Origin: Schlegelella_A sp036263655
Lineage (GTDB): Bacteria; Pseudomonadota; Gammaproteobacteria; Burkholderiales; Burkholderiaceae_C
Direction: 5' to 3'
Assembly: GCA_036263655.1 (NCBI GenBank)
Contig: DATAGP010000052.1
Location: forward strand, 62,001-126,000
DNA: 64,000 bases
The notes beneath the pieces were generated by a model that saw only the letters and a list, made by a program, of their open reading frames with translations, did not search any database and was not told where the DNA came from. Made by a program: the position numbers and the translations under genes. Below, piece after piece: positions 44,432 to 52,491 of the stretch (positions are counted from its first letter, which is position 1; each line of letters opens with the position of its first letter).

Positions 44432-45361
44432 ATGCACCTGAACCACGTCCGCCTGGGCAGCGGCAAGCCGCTCCTGCTTGTGCATGGCCTCGGCGGCAGC
44501 TGGCGCTCGTGGGAACCGATCCTCGCGCCGCTGTCGGCGCAGCGCGAAGTCATCGCCGTCGACCTTCCCGGCTTCGGCGGCAGCGCGCCGCTCGACGAGC
44601 TTCCTTCGATCGGCAGCCTCGCGACGGCGCTGGCGTCGTTCATCGCCGCTTCCGGGCTGCAGGGCGTCGACGCCGTCGGCAGCTCGCTGGGCGCGCGGGT
44701 CATCCTCGAGCTCGGCCGCCGCGGCGGCAGCGTCGGCGCGATCGTCGCGCTCGACGCCGGGGGCTTCTGGGAGCCGTGGGAGCGCCATGCCTTCTTCGCG
44801 TCGACATGGCTGTCGATGCAGGCGCTTCGCGCAATGCGGCCGCTGCTCCCGGTGCTCGCGCGCAGCGGTGCCGGCCGGGCCCTGCTCCTGGCCAGGCTCT
44901 CGGCCAGGCCGGTGGCCGTGCCGCCCGAGATGGCGCTGCAGGAGATGCGCGGCTATGCGTCGACGCCCGCCGGCCGCCGCCTCATCTTCCAGCTCGCCTA
45001 CCGCGAGCCGGACCTCGGTGCTCCGCCGGGCGCCTTGCGCGAGCCGGTGGTGATCGGCTGGGGGCGGCACGACCGGATCTTCTCGGCGGCGCACGCACGG
45101 CGTGCACTGGCCCTGTTTCCCGATGCGCGGCTGCACTGGTTCGAGCACTGCGGCCATTTCCCGCAATGGGACGCGCCCGACGCGACCGTGCGACTGATCC
45201 TCGAGACGACCGGCACGCGCGGCCTCGATGACCCCGTCAGCCCGGGCCGAACGGCCACGTCGGCGGCGCCACCGCCCGGCCCCGGCGCCGGCGATCACCG
45301 AGCGGCCGGCGGCGCGTCGCTCAGGAGCGGCCGACGCCGCTTCTCACTCGTGCTCGCGTGA
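44432..45361 (+). CDS. Alpha/beta hydrolase
   Basis: A 309-residue alpha/beta-hydrolase fold protein. Oxyanion motif LLLVHGLGGSW; nucleophile S85 in the elbow VGSSLGAR; acid D214 (GWGRHDRIF); base H242 (HCGHFPQW). It has no signal peptide, so it is cytoplasmic. The ATG at 44432 begins the fold directly; a TTG at 44417 adds five residues. The C-terminal Pro/Ala-rich 40 residues are beyond the fold, and the last 18 bp overlap the convergent EF-G-like gene, suggesting an extended 3' end. It lies 136 bp after the receptor gene, so membership of that operon is uncertain. Confidence 0.82.
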   Translation: MHLNHVRLGSGKPLLLVHGLGGSWRSWEPILAPLSAQREVIAVDLPGFGGSAPLDELPSIGSLATALASFIAASGLQGVDAVGSSLGARVILELGRRGGSVGAIVALDAGGFWEPWERHAFFASTWLSMQALRAMRPLLPVLARSGAGRALLLARLSARPVAVPPEMALQEMRGYASTPAGRRLIFQLAYREPDLGAPPGALREPVVIGWGRHDRIFSAAHARRALALFPDARLHWFEHCGHFPQWDAPDATVRLILETTGTRGLDDPVSPGRTATSAAPPPGPGAGDHRAAGGASLRSGRRRFSLVLA

Positions 45362-47398
45362 CTTGAACTCGCCGACGAGTTGCTGCTGCGTGTTCGGCGG
45401 CACCGGCTCGTAGTGCGCGAACTCGACGAGGTAGCGGCCCTGGCCGCTGGTCAGGGCGTTCAGCCGGTTCTGGTAGCCGAGCAGCTCGGACATCGGCGCC
45501 TGCCCGCGGACCACGATCGTGCCGGGCGCGCCGCGGCTCGTGCCGCTGACCATGCCGCGACGCGACGCCAGGTCGCCGGTGATGTCGCCGAGCGTGGCCT
45601 CCGGCGCGGTGATCTCGATGTCGACGATCGGCTCGAGGACGATGGGCCGTGCCTCGCGCACGGCGGCGAGGAAGGCCTTGCGGCCGGCCGTGACGAACGC
45701 GACCTCCTTGCTGTCGACGCTGTGGTGCTTGCCGTCGTAGACGACGACACGCACGTCGACGACCGGGTAGCCGGCGATGGCGCCGCCGGCCAGCACCTCG
45801 CGCACGCCCTTCTCGACCGCCGGGATGAACTGGCCGGGGATCGTGCCGCCCTTGACCTGGTCGACGAACTCGAAGCCGGCGCCGCGCGGCAGCGGCTCGA
45901 CGCGCAGGTAGACCTCCCCGAACTGGCCGGCGCCGCCGCTCTGCTTCTTGTGCCGGTGGTGCCCTTCGGCCGGGGCGCTGATCGTCTCGCGGTAGGCGAT
46001 GCGCGGCGGCCGCGTCTGCACCTCGAAGCGATGCGTGTCGCGCAGTCGCTCCAGCAGCACGCGCAGGTGCAGCTCGCCGAGCCCGTAGACGACGGTCTCG
46101 TTGCTGCCCGAGACGTGCTCGAGGCGCAGGCACGGGTCCTCGTCGACGAGCTTGCTGAGGATCTCCCACATCCGCTGCTCGTCGCCCGGACGCTTCGGCT
46201 CGATGGCGATGCCGTGCACCGGCTTCGGGAAGGGCAGCGGCGCGAGGTGGATGTGGTCGTCCTCGGCGGCGTCGTGCAGGACGGCGTCGTAGCGGATCTC
46301 GTCGACCTTGGCGACCGCGGCGATGTCGCCGGGCACCGCCTGGGCGACTTCGACATGGTCCTTGCCCTGCAGCATGAAAAGGCGCCCGACCTTGAACGGC
46401 TTCCTGCCGTCGCCGATGTAGAGGAGGCTGTCCTTGGTGACCGTCCCCTGGTGGACGCGGAACACGCCCATCCGCCCGACGAAGGGATCGACCGTCACCT
46501 TGAAGACGTGGGCGAGCACGTGCCAGCCGGGGTCGGGGACGGCGACCATCGGCTCGGCGGCGTCGCCCTCGCCGCGCAGGAATTCCGGCGGGTTGGCCTC
46601 GCCGGGGTGCGGCAGGACGCGGACCATGATGTCGAGAAGCTCGCGGACGCCGGCGCCGGTGCGCGCCGAGACGAAGCAGACCGGGATCAGGTGTCCCTCG
46701 CGCAGCGCCTGCTCGAGCGGCGCGTGCAGCTCCGATGCATCGACGTCGCCCTCCTCGAGGTAGCGCTCGACGAACGCGGCATCGACCTCGACCACCTGCT
46801 CGACGAGTGCCCGGTGCGCCGTGTCGACGCTGCCGAAGTCGCTGTGCCCGGCCCGGTTCAGGAAGCAGTCCACGACACGGGTCGCGCCGGCGTCGGGCAG
46901 GTTGAGCGGCAGGCACTCCTTGCCGAACGCGGCCTGGATCTGCGCCAGGACGGCCGGCAGGTCGACCCCGGGAGCGTCGATGCGGTTGACGATGACGAGG
47001 CGGTCGCGCCGGCGTTGCGCGGCCTGCTCCATCATGCGCACGGCCATCGGCTCGACGCCCGTCGCCGCGTTGACGACGAGCGCCGCCGTCTCGACGGCCT
47101 CGAGCGCCGGCAGGCTCTGGCCGAGGAAGTCGGCGGCGCCGGGCGTGTCGATCAGGTGGATGCGCGTGCCGGCGTGCGTCAGGTGGAGCACGGCGGCGTT
47201 GAGCGAGTGCTGCATCCGCCGCTCGATCGGATCGAAGTCGCTGACCGTGCTGCCGCGCTCCAGCGTTCCCGGCGTGACGATCGCCCCGCCGGCGACGAGC
47301 AGCGCTTCGGCCAGGCTCGTCTTGCCGGCGCCCCCCGCGCCGACCAGCGCAACCGTGCGGATCGATTCGATGGCGCTGCGAGGACCCGTGGAGGCCAT
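45344..47398 (-). CDS. Elongation factor G-like GTPase (EF-G paralogue) with altered G3 motif
   Basis: A 684-residue translational-GTPase paralogue with EF-G domains I-V. P-loop GAGGAGKTS (residues 20-28); G3 DTPGA (D84-A88); G4 NRID (138-141). Domain IV lies at about 470-590 (FGEVYLRVEPLPRGAGF, GGTIPGQFIPAVEKGV) and domain V follows with RRGMVSG. In housekeeping EF-G the G3 is DTPGH and the His is needed for GTP hydrolysis; here it is Ala, and G4 has Arg for Lys. So it is a non-canonical factor of the FusA2/EF-G-like type, with a slower or different function. It stands alone, and its 3' end overlaps the hydrolase gene by 18 bp. Confidence 0.88.
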   Translation of the reverse strand: MASTGPRSAIESIRTVALVGAGGAGKTSLAEALLVAGGAIVTPGTLERGSTVSDFDPIERRMQHSLNAAVLHLTHAGTRIHLIDTPGAADFLGQSLPALEAVETAALVVNAATGVEPMAVRMMEQAAQRRRDRLVIVNRIDAPGVDLPAVLAQIQAAFGKECLPLNLPDAGATRVVDCFLNRAGHSDFGSVDTAHRALVEQVVEVDAAFVERYLEEGDVDASELHAPLEQALREGHLIPVCFVSARTGAGVRELLDIMVRVLPHPGEANPPEFLRGEGDAAEPMVAVPDPGWHVLAHVFKVTVDPFVGRMGVFRVHQGTVTKDSLLYIGDGRKPFKVGRLFMLQGKDHVEVAQAVPGDIAAVAKVDEIRYDAVLHDAAEDDHIHLAPLPFPKPVHGIAIEPKRPGDEQRMWEILSKLVDEDPCLRLEHVSGSNETVVYGLGELHLRVLLERLRDTHRFEVQTRPPRIAYRETISAPAEGHHRHKKQSGGAGQFGEVYLRVEPLPRGAGFEFVDQVKGGTIPGQFIPAVEKGVREVLAGGAIAGYPVVDVRVVVYDGKHHSVDSKEVAFVTAGRKAFLAAVREARPIVLEPIVDIEITAPEATLGDITGDLASRRGMVSGTSRGAPGTIVVRGQAPMSELLGYQNRLNALTSGQGRYLVEFAHYEPVPPNTQQQLVGEFKSREHE

Positions 47399-47404
47399 GA
47401 CCCG

Positions 47405-47410
47405 AGATTA
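47405..47410 (-). promoter_or_regulatory. Candidate -10 element for leaderless EF-G-like mRNA
   Basis: On the minus strand TAATCT is followed by exactly six bases (CGGGTC) and then ATG at 47398; no Shine-Dalgarno is present. It is the clearest of the six similar layouts in the window. Confidence 0.5.
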
Positions 47411-47474
47411 CCGCCGTCCGGCCGGCGCGGCGAGCCGTTTCGTCGCCGGCGGTGGGGACATCGCCGCCATCACT

Positions 47475-48317
47475 TCAGCGCATCGGCAGGGCCTCGAGCA
47501 GGCCGCGCACGTAGCCGATCGAGTGCGCGGCGCAGCCCGCGCCGTCCGGCTGGTAGTCGAAGGGCTCCATCGCGAGCCAGCCGGCGTAGCCCTGCCGCGC
47601 CAGGGCGGCGAGGATCGGAGCGAAGCGATCCTCGCCCTGGCCCGGACCGCGCCGGTTGCGGTCGTTCAGCTGCACGTGCGCGAGCAGGCCGCTCTGCCAG
47701 ACGCGATCGACGAGCTCCGGCAGCGGTTCGGCCTCGGTGGCGCCGGCCGAGCTCGTGTCGAGCATCGTCTTCAGCCCCGGCAGCGCCGCCGCCCGGACGA
47801 TCGCCAGCGCCTCGTCGACCGTGTTCACCACCTCGGTCTGCGCCCGCCCCAGCGGCTCGATGCAGTAGACCAGGCCGAGCGCGCTCGCCCGCTCCCCGGC
47901 CGAGAGCCAGGCCTCGCTCGCCAGCGCCAGCGCGTCCTCGCGACGCTGGCCGGGCACCGGGTTGCGCTGCGCCGGGGAGCCGTGCACGAGGTAGCTGCCG
48001 CCCATCTGCGCGCACAGCTCGACCAGCCGATGCATGACGGCGAGGGTGCGGGTGCGCACGGCGGCGTCCGGGCTGCTGATCGAGAGACCCGCGGGCGCAA
48101 CCAGCAGCCAGTGCAGGCCGCTGACGGCGAGGCCGTGGTCGGCGGCGATGCGGGCCCACTGCGCCGCCTGCGCGTCGGTGACGGTCAGGGGGTCGTCCAC
48201 GAGCGTGAACGGCGCCACCTCGAGGCCCCGGTAGCCGAGCCGGCTGGCGTAGGCGCACTGCTCGACGAAGCTCCACGGCGCGAGCACCTCGTTGCACAGG
48301 GACAGTCGCTCGATCAT
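47475..48317 (-). CDS. Sugar phosphate isomerase/epimerase (TIM-barrel, hydroxypyruvate-isomerase-like)
   Basis: A 280-residue AP-endonuclease-2 fold TIM barrel. Conserved segments are the N-terminal LSLCNEVLAPW, YRGLEVAPFTL, GLHWLLVAP, YLVHGSPAQRN, the metal-binding YCIEPLG with its Glu, LDTSSAG and HVQLNDRN. Such enzymes isomerise or epimerise small sugars and hydroxy-acids using Mn or Zn. The ATG at 48317 overlaps the tctA stop by one base (TGATG), making it the last gene of tctC-tctB-tctA-isomerase. Uptake of a carboxylated sugar-like compound for this enzyme is a fair inference. Confidence 0.83.
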   Translation of the reverse strand: MIERLSLCNEVLAPWSFVEQCAYASRLGYRGLEVAPFTLVDDPLTVTDAQAAQWARIAADHGLAVSGLHWLLVAPAGLSISSPDAAVRTRTLAVMHRLVELCAQMGGSYLVHGSPAQRNPVPGQRREDALALASEAWLSAGERASALGLVYCIEPLGRAQTEVVNTVDEALAIVRAAALPGLKTMLDTSSAGATEAEPLPELVDRVWQSGLLAHVQLNDRNRRGPGQGEDRFAPILAALARQGYAGWLAMEPFDYQPDGAGCAAHSIGYVRGLLEALPMR

Positions 48318-49825
48318 CACGAGCTCACCCTCGGGTCGACGCGCCTTCCGGGCAGGAGGCGCCGCACCGCCGGCACCTGCGCCAGCAGCATCGCCAGCAC
48401 CAGCAGCGCGAGCACGGCGCTGATCGGCCGCGTGAAGAAGGGCAGCAGGCTGCCATCGGAGAGGACCAGGCCGCGGCGCAGCGACTTGTCGACGATGTCG
48501 CCGAGCACCAGGCCGAGCACGAACGGCGCGACCGGGTAGCCGCGCCGGCGCAGCAGGAAGCAGACGACGCCCGTGGCTAGCATGACCCAGACGTCGAACA
48601 GGCGCTGCGTGATCGAGTACGAGCCGAGGACGCAGAGCAGGAACACGATCGGCATGATGATCTCGCGCGGCACGCGCAGCACCCACAGGATCGGCCGCAC
48701 CAGGATCAGGCCGAAGAGCAGGATGGCGAGCGTGGCGACGAGCGTGATGCCGACGACGTCGTAGACGTACTGCGGCTGGTTGACCATCAGCATCGGGCCC
48801 GGCTGCGCGCCGTGGATGATCATCGCCGCCATCAGCACGGCGGCCGGCGCCGAGCCCGGGATGCCGAGGGCGAGCGCCGGGATCAGCGCGCCGGGGATGG
48901 CGGCGTTGTCGCCGGTCTCGGCGGCGATCAGCCCCTCGACCGATCCCTTGCCGAACTGCTCGCGCTCCTTGCTGGCGCGCTTCGCGGCGGCATACGACGA
49001 CCAGGCCGCCATGTCCTCGCCGACCCCCGGCAGGATGCCGATGAAGACGCCGATGACGCCGGAGCGCAGGATCGTCTTCCAGTAGCGCAGGAAGTCGGCG
49101 ATCTTCGGCAGCACCGAGTCCTTCGAGGCCGGCATCGGCTTCAGGCGCGGCTCGCCCATCACCGTCAGGATCTCGGCGAAGCCGAACGCGCCGACGAGGG
49201 CGGGGATCAGGCCGATCCCGCCGGTCATCGCGTTGTGGCCGAAGGTGAAGCGCTCGTAGGCGTGGATGGGGTCCAGCCCGATCGTGGCGACGAAGAGGCC
49301 GAGCAGGCCCATCAGCCAGCCCTTGATCGGCTCGGCGCCGGTGAGCGTGCCCGACATCATCACGCCGACCATGCCGAGCCAGAAGAACTCGAAGGCGCCG
49401 AAGCGGAGCGCCGTCTCGGCGAGCAGCGGCGTGAACATCGCCAGGCAGACGACGCCGAAGAGCGAGCCGGCGACGGAGCCCGACGTGGCGATGCCCATCG
49501 CCCGTCCCGCCTTGCCCTGGCGCGCGAGCATGTTGCCGTCGAGGCAGGCGGCGGCGTTGGCGGCCGTGCCCGGGATGTTGAGCAGGATCGCCGTCCGGCT
49601 GCCGCCGTAGATCGCGCCGACGTAGACGCAGATGAGTACCAGGATGGCGTCGGTCGGCGCCATCTTGACGGTGAGCGTCGTGAAGAGCGCCACGCCAAGC
49701 GTCGCCGAGAGGCCCGGCAGCAGGCCGATGACGATGCCGGCCAGCGTCGCCGCCAACGCGTAGGCGATCTGCGACGGGCCGGCGAGCGCGAGCAGCGCGG
49801 TGCCGAGGTGGCTCAGCCCTTCCAT
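48317..49825 (-). CDS. tctA: Tripartite tricarboxylate transporter large permease
   Basis: A 502-residue membrane protein with about 11-12 helices, full length for TctA. Family signatures include IGLLPGLSATLGVALF, YGGSRTAILLNIPGTAANAA, DGNMLARQGKAGRAMGIATSGS and ILPGVGEDMAAWSSYAAAKR. With TctB and a TctC/Bug receptor it imports citrate-like or other carboxylates using an ion gradient. It lies 25 bp after tctB and overlaps the TIM-barrel isomerase gene. It could also serve the orphan Bug receptor next to matB. Confidence 0.93.
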   Translation of the reverse strand: MEGLSHLGTALLALAGPSQIAYALAATLAGIVIGLLPGLSATLGVALFTTLTVKMAPTDAILVLICVYVGAIYGGSRTAILLNIPGTAANAAACLDGNMLARQGKAGRAMGIATSGSVAGSLFGVVCLAMFTPLLAETALRFGAFEFFWLGMVGVMMSGTLTGAEPIKGWLMGLLGLFVATIGLDPIHAYERFTFGHNAMTGGIGLIPALVGAFGFAEILTVMGEPRLKPMPASKDSVLPKIADFLRYWKTILRSGVIGVFIGILPGVGEDMAAWSSYAAAKRASKEREQFGKGSVEGLIAAETGDNAAIPGALIPALALGIPGSAPAAVLMAAMIIHGAQPGPMLMVNQPQYVYDVVGITLVATLAILLFGLILVRPILWVLRVPREIIMPIVFLLCVLGSYSITQRLFDVWVMLATGVVCFLLRRRGYPVAPFVLGLVLGDIVDKSLRRGLVLSDGSLLPFFTRPISAVLALLVLAMLLAQVPAVRRLLPGRRVDPRVSS

Positions 49826-49850
49826 GCGCCGCAGCCGGAGGTCGCGCGCG

Positions 49851-50348
49851 TCACGGCAGGCGGACCAGGAAGACGCTCTCGAACAGCCAGGAGATCAGCA
49901 GCGCGGCGGCAACGGCGATCGCGGCGGTCTGCGCCAGGCCGCGCGCGACGCGGCCCTCGTCACGCCACGAACGCCAGCTGAAGATCGACGTGAAGGCAAA
50001 GACGAAGACCGCACCCTCGACCACGAAGGGGGCGCCGCGGCCGAGCGCGAGTCCGGCGAAGAGGAGGCACAGGACGCCGGCGAGCAGGACGCTCCGCGTC
50101 CCGCCGGGCACGGCCGGCGCGGCGGCGGCATCGGCCGGGCCATCGGCCGCGCCGCGCAGCGCCCGCCAGGCGAGCACGCCCGCGAACAGCATCATCAGCA
50201 CGCCGATCGCGCCCGGCGTGAGCCCGGGCACCGACCATGGGTTCACGTCAAGGTGGCGCAGCCGGTCCATGCGCCAGGACGCGACCGTGACGGCCGCGCC
50301 CACCACGAGCCAGACGATGGCGGTGCCGACTTCGCCGCGGCGCGCCAT
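49851..50348 (-). CDS. tctB: Tripartite tricarboxylate transporter small permease
   Basis: A 165-residue protein with four hydrophobic segments (VGTAIVWLVVGAAVTVASW, IGVLMMLFAGVLAW, VLLAGVLCLLFAGLAL, AIAVAAALLISWLFESVFL). This is the TctB/DUF1468 topology and size. The ending WLFESVFLVRLP is typical of the family. It sits between tctC and tctA in the usual gene order, separated from tctC by an 85-bp gap that carries a short direct repeat. Confidence 0.85.
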   Translation of the reverse strand: MARRGEVGTAIVWLVVGAAVTVASWRMDRLRHLDVNPWSVPGLTPGAIGVLMMLFAGVLAWRALRGAADGPADAAAAPAVPGGTRSVLLAGVLCLLFAGLALGRGAPFVVEGAVFVFAFTSIFSWRSWRDEGRVARGLAQTAAIAVAAALLISWLFESVFLVRLP

Positions 50349-50362
50349 GGCGGCTCAGCGCG

Positions 50363-50431
50363 TGCGGCGCCCGGACGTGGGGTGGCGCATCGGCCGAGCG
50401 TCTGCGGCGCCCCGACGCGGGTGGCGCATCG
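50363..50431. repeat. Two-copy direct repeat between tctC and tctB
   Basis: A roughly 30-bp unit (50363-50392) recurs at 50403-50431 with three differences, period 40 bp. Both copies contain TGCGGCGCC and end GGTGGCGCATCG. Together they fill most of the 85-bp gap. It might be a duplicated regulatory or RNA-processing element. Confidence 0.6.
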
Positions 50432-50433
50432 CC

Positions 50434-51465
50434 TCAGCGCTTGATGCCGAGCGATTCGGGCGAGACCTTCGCCATGCCAGCGTCCTGCAGCAGGTAGGCA
50501 TCGGTCACCACCGTCGGCCAGACGGCGTCGTAGGCGCCCTTGCCGTAGAGCGGCGTGAACAGGGCACCCTTCTCCGCCGCGTACTTCTTGAGCTTGTCGG
50601 ATGTGGCGACGCGCTCGGCCCACAGCTTCTCGACCGTCGCCACCACCTCCGGCGGCACGCCCTTCGGGATGAAGATGCCGAAGCCGGTCGTGACCTTCGG
50701 GAAGTTGGGAACGAACTGGGTGATCGGCGGAATCGTGCCGAAGCCCTCGATCGTCAGCGCCTGCTCGCCGACGACGGCCAGCGGGCGCAGCCGCTTGCCC
50801 TTGATCATCTCGGCCTGCTCGGGCGCCAGCTGGGTCGTGACCTCGGTCTCGCCGGACACGGTCGAGACCACGGCCGGGTTGCCGCCGTCGTAGGTGACGT
50901 GGCGGTACTTGGCGCCGGTGGCGCGGGCGATCGCCTCCATCGCGAAGTGGCCCGACGAGCTGTTGCCCGCCGTCGAGACGGGCACCGGCTTGGCCTTCAT
51001 CGCCGCCAGCAGCTGCGGGAAGGTCTGGTACGGCGACGAGGGGTTGACGCTGACGATAGAGACGTTGGTCACCGCCAGGAAGAGATGGAAGTCGTCGACC
51101 TTGCTGTTGATCATGCCGAGCACCGGGTAGGTGCCGAGCTGCTTGGCCGCGCCGGCGGTCCAGGTGTAGCCGTCCTTCGGCGCGTCCATGGTCGCCTTGG
51201 TGCCGATCGAGCCGGCGCCGCCAGGCTGGTTGACGACGACGATCTTCTGGCCGAGCCCGGCCTCGAGCTCGGAGGCGGCGAGGCGCGTCACCTGGTCGGT
51301 GGCGCCGCCGGCGGCCCAGGGCACGATGATGGTGACCGGCTTGGTCGGCTTCCACTGCGCCTGCGCCAGCGCCGGCGCAGCGACGAGGGCAGCGGCGGCG
51401 AACAGCGCCGCCGCGAAGGCCTTGGACAAAGCGGCCCGGGCAGCCGGCTGCGAATTCTTGTTCAC
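50434..51465 (-). CDS. tctC: Tripartite tricarboxylate transporter substrate-binding protein
   Basis: A 343-residue Bug/TctC receptor. The Sec signal (AFAAALFAAAALVAAPALAQA) is followed by WKPTKPVTIIVPWAAGGATDQ, GQKIVVVNQPGGAGSIGT, STAGNSSSGHFAMEAIARAT and YDGGNPAVVSTVSGE. Start is GTG at 51465 with AAGGAG 6 nt upstream. It is the first gene of the tct operon. The GNSSSGH pocket and YDGGNP loop differ from the Bug receptor by matB (GNGTSHH, YRGAGP), so the two likely bind different acids. Confidence 0.92.
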   Translation of the reverse strand: MNKNSQPAARAALSKAFAAALFAAAALVAAPALAQAQWKPTKPVTIIVPWAAGGATDQVTRLAASELEAGLGQKIVVVNQPGGAGSIGTKATMDAPKDGYTWTAGAAKQLGTYPVLGMINSKVDDFHLFLAVTNVSIVSVNPSSPYQTFPQLLAAMKAKPVPVSTAGNSSSGHFAMEAIARATGAKYRHVTYDGGNPAVVSTVSGETEVTTQLAPEQAEMIKGKRLRPLAVVGEQALTIEGFGTIPPITQFVPNFPKVTTGFGIFIPKGVPPEVVATVEKLWAERVATSDKLKKYAAEKGALFTPLYGKGAYDAVWPTVVTDAYLLQDAGMAKVSPESLGIKR

Positions 51466-51539
51466 GGAGTCTCCTTGATGTCGCCTCGAACGGGCGCCAT
51501 CAGCTTACTTCATGAACGCGGGTCGGGCCGCGCCGGAAC

Positions 51540-51568
51540 GCAGCCCCGGCTGTCGCGCCCGGGGCTGC
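51540..51568 (-). terminator. GC hairpin downstream of the TSP3-like gene
   Basis: GCAGCCCCGG (51540-51549) pairs perfectly with CCGGGGCTGC (51559-51568) around a 9-nt loop, 20 bp past the stop at 51589. There is no T-run, so it may act weakly or only with Rho. Confidence 0.45.
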
Positions 51569-51588
51569 CCGCGGACCTTTCAGAGGCC

Positions 51589-51969
51589 TCAGCGGCCGTG
51601 CCAGCCGTTGTGATCGCGACCGCGCCAGCCGTGGTGATGGCGCGAGTTGTCGCGGCGGTCGTAGCGGTTCGGGATGCCGTCGCCGTCACGATCCCAGCGC
51701 GGGTTGTAGACGCGATCGAAGCGGTTCGGGATGCCGTCCCGGTCGGCGTCGCCGTAGGCGCCGCGCCGATGGCCACGGTGGTAGCCGCGCTCGTACACAT
51801 GGACCGGTGCGCCGTAGTAGACCGGCGCGGGCGCGCCGAAATACACCGGCGCCGGCGCGCCGATCGTGACCGACCACTGGATGTCGTCGCGGCCGCGCGC
51901 CTCGGCGAGGCCCACACCGAGGGTGCCGGCGAGGGCGACGGCGGCGAAAGCGAGCTTCTTGACGTTCAT
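51589..51969 (-). CDS. Small exported protein with Asp-rich calcium-type repeats
   Basis: A 126-residue protein. The signal peptide is MNVKKLAFAAVALAGTLGVGLAEA. A Pro/Tyr/Ala repeat follows (APAPVYFGAPAPVYYGAPVHVY). Then two thrombospondin-type-3/EF-hand-like loops, DADRDGIPNRFD and DRDGDGIPNRYD, and a His/Arg/Gly-rich end (HHHGWRGRDHNGWHGR). The Asp loops probably bind calcium, and the tail might bind other metals. AAGGAGA precedes the ATG at 51969. No neighbour shares its function; I know this type only as an uncharacterised, probably periplasmic or surface protein. Confidence 0.78.
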   Translation of the reverse strand: MNVKKLAFAAVALAGTLGVGLAEARGRDDIQWSVTIGAPAPVYFGAPAPVYYGAPVHVYERGYHRGHRRGAYGDADRDGIPNRFDRVYNPRWDRDGDGIPNRYDRRDNSRHHHGWRGRDHNGWHGR

Positions 51970-52061
51970 CTGGTTTCTCCTTGGTTCGCGTCGCCGCGGG
52001 ATCCGCAGCGATGCACGTCGTCATTGAACGCGCGAGCAGGCCCCGGAGTACCTGTTCCGGG

Positions 52062-52403
52062 TCAACGCCGTGTAAAGAAGCGCGACGAATTCAGACGGCG
52101 CGTTTCGCGCCGGCCCGGCCTGCCTTCGTCCGGGCGTTGGCGGTGGCCGGCAGCGTCGGCAATGCCCGGCGGCAGGCGATCGAGCAGCCAGCGGATCGCC
52201 AGCGGCACCAGGATCAGGTCGTCGACGATGCCGATCACCGGCAGGACGTCGGGCAGCAGGTCGATCGGCGAGAGCACGTACAGCACGATCAGCGCCGTGC
52301 CGACTTTCAGCCAGGTCGGCGCCGCCGGATGGCGCAGGGCGATCCACAGGCGCCGCGCGTCGCCTCGGGCGATGCTCCACAGCAGGGTCAGTCGTTTCCA
52401 CAT
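52062..52403 (-). CDS. YkvA-family (DUF1232) membrane protein
   Basis: A 113-residue protein with the DUF1232 signature: PTWLKVGTALIVLYVLSPIDL, immediately followed by LPDVLPVIGIVDDLILVPLA, the SPIDLxPDxxPxxGxxDD motif. A basic, His-containing C-terminal tail follows. The ATG at 52403 has GGAGAG upstream; a much longer frame would run into the hutF 3' region. Its function is unknown; it lies alone between the small TSP3-like gene and hutF. Confidence 0.85.
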   Translation of the reverse strand: MWKRLTLLWSIARGDARRLWIALRHPAAPTWLKVGTALIVLYVLSPIDLLPDVLPVIGIVDDLILVPLAIRWLLDRLPPGIADAAGHRQRPDEGRPGRRETRRLNSSRFFTRR

Positions 52404-52491
52404 GGCGCAACTCTCCGAAAGACGCTTCGGCGTCAGGTGGGGTCGCGCCGGTTGGGTGCAAGGGAGCCGGCGCCGCGCGGCTTCCCCCCTT

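Noticed and set aside
50363..50431. Short direct repeats as a mini CRISPR
   Set aside because: Only two imperfect copies with about 10 bp between them and no cas genes in the window.
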